64,000 bases of DNA from the NCBI GenBank assembly GCA_030407315.1, contig JALQPE010002680.1:1-64000 (forward strand), in the 5' to 3' direction. Positions 32,134-41,144 of this stretch are shown piece by piece. The translations under genes and the position numbers were made by a program. The notes under the pieces are model-generated. The model saw only the letters and a list, made by a program, of their open reading frames with translations. It was not told where the DNA came from and did not search any database. Numbering within the stretch: position 1 is the stretch's first letter; every line of letters begins with the position of its first letter. The DNA comes from Asparagopsis taxiformis (taxonomy: Eukaryota; Rhodophyta; Florideophyceae; Bonnemaisoniales; Bonnemaisoniaceae).

Positions 32134-35100
32134 ATGGAAGGAACGTTCCACAATCACGGTGAAAAGCACGACGGATGGGTGTTCATCGACCCCAATCAAG
32201 TCAGCAAATTCGTATCGATTCGCGATGTTGATGGAAGTCATGTGGAAGCGCTCATGGAGAGCATTCGCAACAGCGGTTATGACACAGCTCATCCCGTGAC
32301 TGGCAGGTTTCGAGAAGGCGTTCTGGAGATATTGGATGGAGCGCACCGCTGCATGGCAATTGTACGTGGAATGGAAAAGGGCGTCTTTCCTCCTGGCGTT
32401 ACGATTCCTATGCGAGAAGAGTCTATCGTGGCGGACACCAACAGCAGTACTGCTGTTGTGCTGGACCGTGTGAGAGCGACGACATCCAACGACATTGCAG
32501 GCCTGCAAAGGCGCATGATGTTTGTTGAGTATCTGATGATCGCCGTTGATCTCAGAGACGAGTACTGGGTCCAAAACGGAAAGGACAAGTACGCTCACAT
32601 TTCGTCTGTGAGGATGGCTGATGTGTTGGGATGGATCAAATCCTGCGATCCAAGCGGCCAAATTGCTTCAAGCCTGAGTGGTAAACCGCAGTACAGCTCA
32701 TGCATGTCTATTCTGGCTGTGCTTCGGCCGTATCACCGAGCAGAAGATTCGAGTTCGATTGATTTGCGTCTGTGGCAAATGTTTTGTCATGTATGGGGAC
32801 TCAATGCAGAGATGGGTGATTCTCCGAGGATGGTTGAGTTTCCGAAACAGGTGGGGGTGACTAGTTGTCGTGCCGTCGAAATGTTTGGCAAGACACCCCG
32901 CGGAGAATTGTCCTCTCCACTGAACCGCGAACTGCTTTCGAGCAGGTACTTTCTGGACGGCGCTACATCCGACATGCAAGATTCTTTGCAGGCTAGCCAG
33001 AAGCGATTCAGGAGGCTGATGGTTATGATGTGCCAGTGTATCTTGGCTATTCGCAGTAAGGAGATGGGCAGTGTGCCATCTAGGCGGGCCAGAGCCACAT
33101 CCGGGGCCATTGGTGGTGGTGGAATGGTTGGAATTGCAACATCCAGTGCGCAAGCCAACCAGCTTGGATTTGTTGTCGACCGTGTGTTAGCTGCATGGGA
33201 TACCGGGGCAAGAGTGTTGGGGTATGAGGATGTTGAATCGATGTGCTGGCCGTTCATGGTATTCGATCCCGCGAGCCTTTGCTTCAGGTCACTCCCGAAT
33301 CGGTCTGATGGCTGTGCGGTCGAGGAGCATCGGAAAAACCTGACCATTGTCCCGAAAACTGTAGACAGTGAAAACGGGTTCTGTGCCGACCTTCCAGTGG
33401 CTGTGGATGCAAGGCTGCGATCATTGACAAGCGCCTTCCTGCTGTCGATACGCCAATGTGTCACTGAGGTGAATGTGTTCGCCGAGCGTGGTCAGCTGAT
33501 GCAGAGACTTCGAGCCTTGCTTTTCGACACTCCTGACAAGTTCGGCTTGAACTCGTTCATGCGAGCCAAGTTGAACACGTCTCATGCCCTGGATGGTCAG
33601 AGGAGGCTGAAGGCTTGGTTATTGCGAACCCGAGAGCAACGAAAGCTTCCTCTGACCATGGATGAGTTACACAGTCTTGAGGATACGCCCGAGCCTGGCA
33701 TCCTTGAAGGTGCACCTGCGCAGATGGAAATATCCGCAGCAGTGCCAAACAATGGCAGCGAGGATATAGAAGAGGATAGTCTGGAGCCACAGAGGAAGAA
33801 GGCTAGGCTGGAGTGCGGTGGTGGAGAGGACGATAATGCGGCGGTTGCTAGCGAAACAGCAACAAGAGAAGGTGCGGAAGAGGATGACGCTATGGAGGTT
33901 GACACTGTATCGCCTACAGAAGCACCGCTCGTTGACGTCGGAAAGGAAACCAAGCCAGAATACGTCACCAAGCTGGAAGCTGTGATGGGGCGTTACATTC
34001 ACACTGTGAATTGTGACGCCACTGATGTAGCCAAAGAGGTGGAGGACAAAATTAGTTTCCTGGAAGATGGCGTGTTGGAGGACAGTGTTCAGCTTGTGCT
34101 CACTGATCCTCCATTCAACACGAGGCGGGAAGGCGGCAGAGAAAACTCGGAGTACGATATTCTGGAGCCGGAAGAGTTGGCGAGTGTTGCGTGTGAAATA
34201 GTTCGAGTTCTTCGGCCTGGCGGCCATGCTCTGATCTATTCCAGCGTGCGCCAACTCGTGGCATGGATGGATGCAATCAGAAATGCCGAGCCTGGCAAGA
34301 TGATTGTGGACAGTGTTCCAGTCGTGCTATCTCGCCGACCACACAGCTTTACGTCCAATCCATCGACGAAAACGTGCACACTGCATAATATGCACGATTT
34401 CGTTATCCATGCGTATAAGCGGGGGAAGGGTATGGCTGCATACGATATGGTGGATTACAGGTTGCACAATCCGGACATATCGAGGCACCCTGGGTTCACC
34501 AACGCGATTGACAACGTTCCGAGGTTGTCGGCTGGTGAAGCTCAATACGATGGGCAGAACAACCGACTGCGCCATGAGCAGAAGGCGTTGACCACTCTTC
34601 GTGAGCTTCTGGAACGATTTTCGAAGCAGAACGATATCGTGATGGATTTCTTCTCGGGAACGTACAGCACAGCCATAGCGTGTATGACGTTGAGGGATGG
34701 TACGTATCGTCGGTTCATTGGGTGTGAGAAGGAAAAAAGGTGCCACGATGCATCGCAGGAGTGGATACTGCATGCTTTCGTCAGTGAGGTGAAAGCCGGG
34801 CGATATGGGGGGATCTTGCAGCGTGAGGTGGAGAGTATTCTTGGGGACGAGTCGGTACCGGTCACAGGAAAAGCTCCAAGGATTCGTCAGAAGCACATCT
34901 CAGATGCACCAGAAGGATTCCCTGCTGTGACAGCATTGCCGAACCATCTGCTTGTGTTCGTTGCGTCAATGAAGAAGGACGGGTCTATGCTTCACAGATT
35001 GAGCGGGGTGCCTATGGACCAGTGGCCGGCCGAGGACATGCACTCGTTTTGGAGCATAGACCCGGACGCGATTCTGGCTGCCGATGCCGCATTCTACGGT

Positions 35101-35601
35101 GTCTATGTTTCGCAATCGGAGGTAAGAGGTGGTGGGTTTGGCGTATTCGCGGCGAAGAAACTGAAGAAGGGGACGGTCATTGGCTGGTACAACGGGACGA
35201 TTTTCTATGCGAAGATTCGAGACTCGGAACCGCAGAGATCAGTGATGTACGGCCCGGAAGGATTTGGGTGCACAGGAGAGAGGTTCCAGGACTACAACAT
35301 GGAATTGGAAACCACGTACATAGGGAGGGGTGCACCTGTTCGGAAGGTTTGGCTCGTTCCAGCGGTCTATAGTTGTACCAGCTACCTCAATGATTGTCGG
35401 GTCATTGACGGAACGGAGAAAGCGACCGAGGTGAGTCGAACACAGTCAGCCGAGTTTCGACAAGGCGATGCCATAGACAAACCGGACTTTGCTTCAAATA
35501 TCAAGAATCCCCATGCTGTCAAGGTCGTTCTGACCAGAGACGTTGAAGCTGATGAGGAGATATTTGCTGACTATGGTAGAAAATATTGGCCAGCTAACTG
35601 A
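32134..35601 (+). CDS. ParB-like/DNA methyltransferase/SET fusion protein
   Basis: This is an intact 1,155-aa protein. The ATG at 32134 (context GCCATGG) is preferred over an in-frame TTG at 32125. Residues 12-90 are ParB-like (VFIDPNQVSKF; ILDGAHRCMAI at about 66-76). Residues 90-550 are shared with the paralogue at 50.7 kb (VLAAWD block) and end in an acidic linker with QRKKARLE. The DNA methyltransferase has catalytic LTDPPFNTRR (Asp-Pro-Pro-Phe 658-661) before the AdoMet motif MDFFSGTYSTAIAC (about 837) and FIGCEK, the beta-class order of N6-adenine/N4-cytosine enzymes. The C-terminal SET domain, about 985-1155, has GGGFGVFAAKKLKKGTVIGW and EEIFADYGRKYW. The usual NHS motif reads SYLNDC. 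Predicted to act on chromatin in the nucleus. A convergent dioxygenase gene lies 1.2 kb away. Confidence 0.85.
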   Translation: MEGTFHNHGEKHDGWVFIDPNQVSKFVSIRDVDGSHVEALMESIRNSGYDTAHPVTGRFREGVLEILDGAHRCMAIVRGMEKGVFPPGVTIPMREESIVADTNSSTAVVLDRVRATTSNDIAGLQRRMMFVEYLMIAVDLRDEYWVQNGKDKYAHISSVRMADVLGWIKSCDPSGQIASSLSGKPQYSSCMSILAVLRPYHRAEDSSSIDLRLWQMFCHVWGLNAEMGDSPRMVEFPKQVGVTSCRAVEMFGKTPRGELSSPLNRELLSSRYFLDGATSDMQDSLQASQKRFRRLMVMMCQCILAIRSKEMGSVPSRRARATSGAIGGGGMVGIATSSAQANQLGFVVDRVLAAWDTGARVLGYEDVESMCWPFMVFDPASLCFRSLPNRSDGCAVEEHRKNLTIVPKTVDSENGFCADLPVAVDARLRSLTSAFLLSIRQCVTEVNVFAERGQLMQRLRALLFDTPDKFGLNSFMRAKLNTSHALDGQRRLKAWLLRTREQRKLPLTMDELHSLEDTPEPGILEGAPAQMEISAAVPNNGSEDIEEDSLEPQRKKARLECGGGEDDNAAVASETATREGAEEDDAMEVDTVSPTEAPLVDVGKETKPEYVTKLEAVMGRYIHTVNCDATDVAKEVEDKISFLEDGVLEDSVQLVLTDPPFNTRREGGRENSEYDILEPEELASVACEIVRVLRPGGHALIYSSVRQLVAWMDAIRNAEPGKMIVDSVPVVLSRRPHSFTSNPSTKTCTLHNMHDFVIHAYKRGKGMAAYDMVDYRLHNPDISRHPGFTNAIDNVPRLSAGEAQYDGQNNRLRHEQKALTTLRELLERFSKQNDIVMDFFSGTYSTAIACMTLRDGTYRRFIGCEKEKRCHDASQEWILHAFVSEVKAGRYGGILQREVESILGDESVPVTGKAPRIRQKHISDAPEGFPAVTALPNHLLVFVASMKKDGSMLHRLSGVPMDQWPAEDMHSFWSIDPDAILAADAAFYGVYVSQSEVRGGGFGVFAAKKLKKGTVIGWYNGTIFYAKIRDSEPQRSVMYGPEGFGCTGERFQDYNMELETTYIGRGAPVRKVWLVPAVYSCTSYLNDCRVIDGTEKATEVSRTQSAEFRQGDAIDKPDFASNIKNPHAVKVVLTRDVEADEEIFADYGRKYWPAN

Positions 35602-35871
35602 GCTACTTTGATAGATTTGATAAAACACGCATTGACAGAGACAATAGACTGTGCATCATCTTCCAAGAGCGCTAGATATTATAGACTACACTACAACAAT
35701 CGTGACATGACTGCAGGAAGGCATCTGCGGTCTGGAGTGCAAACTATCCACTTTTCTACTGCTATACCTATGGATACGAAAAGGAGAGAAACTAGAAAGA
35801 TGTGAGTGAGAAATTGTGTAGCAACGCAGCATGTAGAACACCAGTAAGAGAGCGATGTAGGAGAAGCAGTC
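35602..35871. other. 3' flank of the fusion gene, no gene
   Basis: No coding frame or recognised repeat before the hairpin cluster. Confidence 0.5.
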
Positions 35872-36345
35872 ACCCCATTACAGTGCGGGCCGTTTACCGG
35901 GGATGCTGACAGCAAAGTCATCGTTACGATGACTTTGCTGTAAGAAAACAAATCATTACAGCAGCCACGATTTCTTTACCGGGTAAAAAATTGTGGCCGC
36001 TGTAATGAAACGTTTTCTTACAGCAAAGTCATCGTAACGATGACTTTGCTGTAAGAAAGCAAATCATTACAGCGGCCACAATTTTTTTACCCGGTAAAAT
36101 TTCTTGCTGATTTTTTACCCGGTAAAAAATTCTTTGGCCACTGCAAGGAAACGGTTCCTTACAGCAAAGTCATCGTTACGATGACTTTGCTGTAAGAAAG
36201 CAAATCATTACAGCGGCCACAATTTTTTACCCGGTAAAGAAATCGTGGCTGCTGTAATGTTTTCTTTTCTTACAGCAAAGTCATCGTAACGATGACTTTG
36301 CTGTAAGGAACCCTGGTAAACGGCTTCGGCTGTAAGCAGCAGGGA
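35872..36345. repeat. Foldback hairpin cluster 5
   Basis: Four 39-bp palindromes (about 35905, 36017, 36158, 36269) have centres alternating TTA, TAA, TTA, TAA. TTTTACCCGGT/ACCGGGTAAAA spacers and inverted outer flanks (GGCCGTTTACC ... GGTAAACGGC) complete it. It lies downstream of a dioxygenase gene, at a distance similar to cluster 1 from the decayed paralogue. Confidence 0.8.
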
Positions 36346-36811
36346 ATTTCGTCGTTCTCCCATCTTAGTAAAGGTGAGAAGCGAAGTGTGAAGTCGGGAA
36401 AATTGCTCAGCAAAGGTCTGTACGGCTGTGAGCAGCTCGCAGGAGTATTTTACCTCACGTGGTCTCTGTTCTGGGTATACCCTGTATATATATAGGTAGC
36501 CTAGTGTAGGTGGGAAGATAGACGAAAATTCTACCAATAATTTATCACAGTGACGGCTCTCGTAGTCGAAATCTGCGCGTTGTCAAGGGTTGAAACTAGT
36601 CTCCCCCTACGGCCTAGCTAGTAAAATCATACAACGTTGTAGACTAATATTAAAAAGTAGCAAGCAATCTGCTGAGTAGCACTAAACTATGAGATGAAGG
36701 CCAGATGTATAGATGAAAACCGAAAAGTGGGCTAAGATAACAATGTTGAGATGAGAAAGACAGAACTTTTTAGCAGGGAACAGTAGTATAGGTTTTAATA
36801 CTTCTGGTATG
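36346..36811. other. 3' flank of dioxygenase gene
   Basis: About 36575-36811 matches the reverse complement of 4741-4985. The rest is unique. No gene is visible. Confidence 0.55.
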
Positions 36812-38263
36812 CTATCTATTGCTTCTATCGTACTTGTAATATTCGACGGTGTGGATGTGGTCCGTGAGGACGTCCTTCTCCGTCTTCAAGTAGATGTGGC
36901 CGCGCGTGGGCAGGCCATAGACTAACTTCTCGCCTGCAGGAAGATCTCCTCGGCTGAAGCCGACCCCGTAATGGTAAAGGTCACCGCGACCAACCAATAC
37001 GGAATAGGGTGGCACCCAAAAGGTGAGAGGGGGAACCTTCCACATATCGGCGTCCGGATTGACCAGGCATACATGACTATAGGGGGCAGCTACTATAAAG
37101 AACCCATCGGCTCCGCTCGACATCATGAAATATGATGGAAACTCGGTAGGTCCTGCAACACGACTCGTTGATACCTTGAAGTCCGTGTGCCCATCCTGGT
37201 CCGCAGCCCCATCTGCTGTAAGAAGCAGCCGCAATCCTGTCTTCGGGAAGAAGACAGGATCATCACCCTCCATTCCCAACTTCAAGAACTCCGCACAAAC
37301 ACCAAGAGCAAGCTCTGCCACCAACTTGTTCTTGTACATCTCCAGATTCCCCTCCTCCAGCTTATCGCACAACTCACGCCGCGGCAGAGAGAGGCGCCCA
37401 CGACCACCATCTATGCGGTCCTTCGCATCACCCACGTTGTGGATGAACTGCCACGGCGAAGGATCGAAGCCGGGCTTTGCGAAAGCTGGCGGCTCGTCCT
37501 GTGGCTCCCTGTCGTCATCGTTAGAATCAGACTGCTGGGAGTGTTTTTCAACCTCCTCAACCAGCGGGAACTGCCTAGCGAAGTGACCGAACAACTCATG
37601 CGTCGCATTACCAGCCGTGGACGATGCCAACAGGCCTTCCATAACAATAACCCCCAAGTTTTCCAACAATGCCTTCTTCACCGCAAAGTACCTGTCCACC
37701 ACCGTATCCTCAGCACCCGGCGATGCAGCTGCCTGGAATGCTGCCGCCCTCATTTCCGCCCTAACCGTCTCCACCGTCGTACTTTCCATATAGTACTTCA
37801 TCCGGCTGCCAGACGCAATTGCGCTGGGGAGAACGGCGGCCACATTCTCATCGACGATACTGTCGGGAATGGGATTCTCCTGGGCGTCGTCGAACTGGAG
37901 AACCGGCTCCCGAGAGCGACCTCGGGAAGCCGACTTGGATTTCTTTGACGAAGACTTCGAAGAAGTCTCACCGAGCCTTCTCTTTTTGGTAGAAGGCTCG
38001 GGCGTCGCAGAAGCTGCTTCCAAGTTACGCTTCCCGAGGATGGAGTTTTCACCCGCATCCTCGGGGGCGCTCTCCAGCTCGACGACCTCCACAGCACCAC
38101 CCGCCGTTCCACCACGACCGGAACGACTCGCTTGCAGGCGGGTACTCCTTCTGGGCATCACTTTCCTCCCAGAAGTTTCCACTCCGGGCGGTGCAGAATC
38201 ACTGACTTCAATGATATCTTCGTCAGGATCTGCACCGTCCTTCGCACTGCTGCCCTCGACCAC
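36812..38263 (-). CDS. 2OG-Fe(II) dioxygenase with nuclear-type N-terminus
   Basis: The frame is 483 codons long, starting at a GTG. The first in-frame ATG is at 38158 (MPRRSTRLQASRSGRGG), and the frame stays open upstream to about 38450, so the true start is uncertain. The N-terminus is basic and Ser-rich (TKKRRLGETSSKSSSKKSKS), a probable nuclear signal. The C-terminal half holds the double-stranded beta-helix features: FPKTGLRLLL, HxD (His-Thr-Asp, 37189-37181), YFMMSSGADGFFIV, and the distal His in GRGDLYHYGVGF (His codon 36973-36971). Arg or Lys in GEKLVYGLPTRGHIYL may bind 2-oxoglutarate. Such enzymes hydroxylate or oxidise bases or residues; the substrate is unknown here. It is the intact paralogue of 3.3-4.7 kb. 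Confidence 0.75.
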   Translation of the reverse strand: MVEGSSAKDGADPDEDIIEVSDSAPPGVETSGRKVMPRRSTRLQASRSGRGGTAGGAVEVVELESAPEDAGENSILGKRNLEAASATPEPSTKKRRLGETSSKSSSKKSKSASRGRSREPVLQFDDAQENPIPDSIVDENVAAVLPSAIASGSRMKYYMESTTVETVRAEMRAAAFQAAASPGAEDTVVDRYFAVKKALLENLGVIVMEGLLASSTAGNATHELFGHFARQFPLVEEVEKHSQQSDSNDDDREPQDEPPAFAKPGFDPSPWQFIHNVGDAKDRIDGGRGRLSLPRRELCDKLEEGNLEMYKNKLVAELALGVCAEFLKLGMEGDDPVFFPKTGLRLLLTADGAADQDGHTDFKVSTSRVAGPTEFPSYFMMSSGADGFFIVAAPYSHVCLVNPDADMWKVPPLTFWVPPYSVLVGRGDLYHYGVGFSRGDLPAGEKLVYGLPTRGHIYLKTEKDVLTDHIHTVEYYKYDRSNR

Positions 38264-38640
38264 ATTCTCGGGAGTAGGGCCCTCCGTCGAAATCCTCGCA
38301 GCCGTCTTCTGTTCAACCCCACCGGATGGTGAAGGGACGAAACTGTCATCGCTGGAGCTTCCCGAACTGCTAGCAGATGCAGAACGGGAAGCTTCGACAG
38401 CGGGGCCGGAGCAGCAGGGTGCTGCTCGGCAGCCGGAGTCGCAGGCTCAGCTGCGAAGCCGGTGAGACCTGCTCCTGCGCGGCTTGGACAGGGCGGTTGG
38501 GGGTACCAGTCCCGGCGTGGGAAACTGGACCAGAGCGTTCGCTGCCATCCTGGGGACCACGCGCAGTCGGCTTGACCGGGGTCACCGCAGGGGAGGATGC
38601 CGACACGGCAGCACAGGATAAGCAAAAATAGAGAATATTC
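38264..38640 (-). other. Frame-broken 5' extension of the dioxygenase gene
   Basis: Three successive minus-strand frames read a Pro/Ala/Ser-rich text: MSASSPAVTPVKPTARGPQD (from 38606), then EPATPAAEQHPAAPAP, then AVEASRSASASSSGSSSDD, which is in frame with the main gene. Each step is -1. This suggests a longer original N-terminus with two lost bases; introns are an alternative. Near 38615-38640 the leader GCTTATCCTGTG is shared with the transposase gene. Confidence 0.45.
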
Positions 38641-39360
38641 CATGGAAAATGCCGTATCGTACAGTAGAACTAGTCACCATATTTTAGCGGAACGCCCATC
38701 CCCAACGTTTGGATGAGGCCCATCGAAAAAATGTAAAAAATCATGGGCTGAGACCAGCACGGCGATTTTGTTTTACAGTAGGCAGGAACCAAGCAGAACT
38801 ATGGTGTGGCCGTGAGGTGATGGCTGAACCATGTACGGAAGGACACGTAGGGATGGAAATGAACCACGTCGATATATGAGCAGGACGGCGGGTTGACTAG
38901 AACGGGCCAAGTCACGCAGGCACGGACTGTTGGAATGGAACCAGTACTGTATATGGGTATAGTTAGATATGGGGTGCACCGTGACTGCGATATGTGGTGG
39001 AAGGTGCAGAGCGATTCGTAGAAATAAACTATAAAATATAATGGGCACACCGTGACGGTCCGGTGTCTGAAACCAGGCGTAAGCAGCACTCGCTGAATGG
39101 ACGGTGACCAAAGTATGATTATTGTATTCATTGGAATAATTCCAGAGTAGGTGACTTTTTGCTTATGGGACGTGACCAAGCTGACTTGTGGAACTGGTCA
39201 AACGATAATCTGGAAAGGGACCATTGACTGGGCATGTACGGCCCAAGGCAAAGCGCGGTTAGTTTCCAAACTACAGTACTGTGTAAAGCCCGGATATATT
39301 CTATTATCACACCTGCTCGTGACACTGGAATTATTCCACCGTGGAGCACTGTAATGGGTA
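38625..39360. repeat. Subterminal-like region with GGAATA/ATTCC motifs
   Basis: Repeated TATTCCA/TGGAATA motifs in both orientations (ATATTCCATGG, GGAATAATTCCAG, GGAATTATTCCAC) and CCGTGAC words also occur at 44.8-45.3 kb next to the transposase gene. It resembles the subterminal repeat region of a CACTA-like element. No gene is visible. Confidence 0.4.
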
Positions 39361-39382
39361 CGGTTCACTTCCACTGGATGTA

Positions 39383-39590
39383 GTGGTTGTACCGTCGGGT
39401 GGGCGTGGACCATGTCCACTGGGTAGAGTGGTTGTACCGTCAGGTGGGCGTGGACCATGTCCACTGGGTAGAGTGGTTGTACCGTCGAGTGGGCGTGGAC
39501 CATGTCCACTGGGTAGAGTGGTTGTACCGTCGAGTGGGCGTGGTCCATGTCCACTGGGTAGAGTGGTTGCACCGGTGGGCGCTCTGGGTA
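39383..39590. repeat. 45-bp minisatellite
   Basis: About 4.5 units are phased by GTGGTTGTACCGTC at 39383, 39428, 39473 and 39518, with a degenerate last unit. Frames on both strands (Gly/Arg/Pro or Trp/Val repeats) come from the array. Confidence 0.85.
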
Positions 39591-39599
39591 GAAACTGAA

Positions 39600-40340
39600 A
39601 GGTAGAATGGGCGGCACATCGCACTTTTGCGGAGAAACTGCAGGACGGATAGGTCTGACTGAAACGATATCTAGGTAGAATGGAAATCGGCATAGGGACA
39701 ATGAATTAGACTAGGTTGCAGCCAGTAGCGGGTACGCAAGATTTACGATATAGTGTAGTGGATATGGAATAGGTAAATGGGCAGCTAACGCCAAAATTTT
39801 AACGACATGAAGATCATCTGTACACTGCACTACGGAACTATGAACTATGCCACCATGGCAGATACTAAACGGCAAAACACTAGCTCTACATAAAGTAACT
39901 ACAAATACATATAGGCATAAAAAGAGAGATGAGGGGAAGCCAGAAATTTCTGTTGGCACCTGGAAGGAAAAGAATAGATGAATCAATGGTTAGTGCTAGG
40001 AATGTAATTTCATCAACGCTAGAAGCATGGTTAGAAGCGAGAGAACATACCGTTGATAGTGGAGCCAGAGCTTGAGTAAGCGGATTGTAGAGAACCCAGA
40101 AACTTCTGCTGGCACATAGATGGAAAGAAGTGGATGACACAGTGGTTAGTGCTGGAAACGGTATGCCAAAAGCTCGATTAGAAGTGAGAAAACGTAGTAA
40201 TGACAGTAGCCCTGGAGAAAGACGAAACAGAAAGTACGAAAGGCAGAAAAGTATGTTAGCAGAAGAACAACGAAGAACCGCAGAAAAAGATAATGGGAGG
40301 AATGGCTAAAAGACTAAATGAGCTGGAAAACCTTATCGTA
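39600..40340. other. No gene seen
   Basis: Mixed composition. A degenerate duplication (CCAGAAAYTTCTG..TGGCACCTGGAAGGAAAA versus CCAGAAACTTCTGCTGGCAC) is present at about 39940 and 40095. Frames on the minus strand lack domain features. Confidence 0.4.
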
Positions 40341-40404
40341 GGATGGAGGCGGCGGGGCACAATCACATCCGTAGGGATGTGATTGCACTCCGCCGCCCCA
40401 TCCT
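40341..40404. repeat. GC-rich hairpin
   Basis: Imperfect inverted arms of about 30 bp (GGATGGAGGCGGCGGGGC ... CGCCGCCCCATCC) flank a 4-bp loop. A single copy occurs in this window. Confidence 0.65.
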
Positions 40405-40624
40405 GCGTAGGTGGTGTGCTCCGAGCGACAGGTGCTGGCGATGTTGCCCGGCGTGACGCAAGGCTTAAATACTGCTGCAGAGTGAGCCCAGAGGTCGCGT
40501 ATTTCACTTGCGTAGTGAGAAAGCGCGCGCTTTTCGTACTGAAAAATCAGAAACAAATCATCGATGATCTATGAACACGTCATGGACACGTCATGGACTC
40601 GAGATGGACTCGTCATGAATACGT

Positions 40625-40662
40625 AATGAAATAGAACACTAAGTAGTGTTCTATCTCATTAC
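40625..40662. repeat. Short hairpin
   Basis: AATGAAATAGAACACTA pairs with TAGTGTTCTATCTCATT around a central AG. A small palindrome GCGTGCAGCTGCACGC follows at about 40669. Confidence 0.5.
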
Positions 40663-40748
40663 AGCTGGCGTGCAGCTGCACGCTTGTGAGCGGAAACGTG
40701 TATTGCAGGCTGAGGAGCCAATGATGAAAAATTAGAAAAAATGACTAG

Positions 40749-40858
40749 TTACTGCAGTAAAAAGTGATCTAGGAAGATGCATTTGGTAGATCACTTTTTA
40801 CTGCAGTAAGAAGTGATCTAGGAAGATGCATTTGGTAGATCAGTTTTTACTGCAGTAA
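40749..40858. repeat. Variant of the CTGCAG palindromic MITE, doubled
   Basis: Two overlapping palindromes share TTACTGCAGTAAAAAGTGATC arms (here with GGAAGATGCATTTGG loops). They lack the outer AAATTTGGTAATTTTT arms of the other copies. Confidence 0.65.
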
Positions 40859-40860
40859 AA

Positions 40861-41144
40861 GAAACCTAATTTTACTTTAATTTTATTGTGGTACGTTCCG
40901 CCCTGAGGATGCTGGTTCATGCTTGAGGCAGTTCAAGGAAAGGATAAGCTCTGGAAGAAGCATGAATGGTATAGACGAGGAATTAGAGATTGTTACATAG
41001 AATAGAACATAGTGTCTCACAGTTTTTGGGACAAGGGACTTAAGTATGGCCAATGTCAAGGTGGATGTATGTGACGGAAACGCTACAATATGAGGAAGTT
41101 TGTTTACGGGAAGTAATATGGTAGAAAAGCTTATGTACTAGACC
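40861..41144. other. 3' flank of the transposase gene
   Basis: No gene or repeat recognised between the MITE variant and the transposase stop. Confidence 0.4.

Noticed and set aside
32134..35601. Restriction-modification system
   Set aside because: No endonuclease gene nearby; the methylase is fused to a SET domain in a eukaryotic setting.
37125..38465. Plus-strand frames of 153, 253 and 198 codons opposite the dioxygenase
   Set aside because: Shadows of the minus-strand gene, which carries the catalytic motifs.
39198..39701. Minus-strand frames with repeated His-Ala-His/Pro-Val-Asp-Met units
   Set aside because: Read-through of the 45-bp minisatellite.
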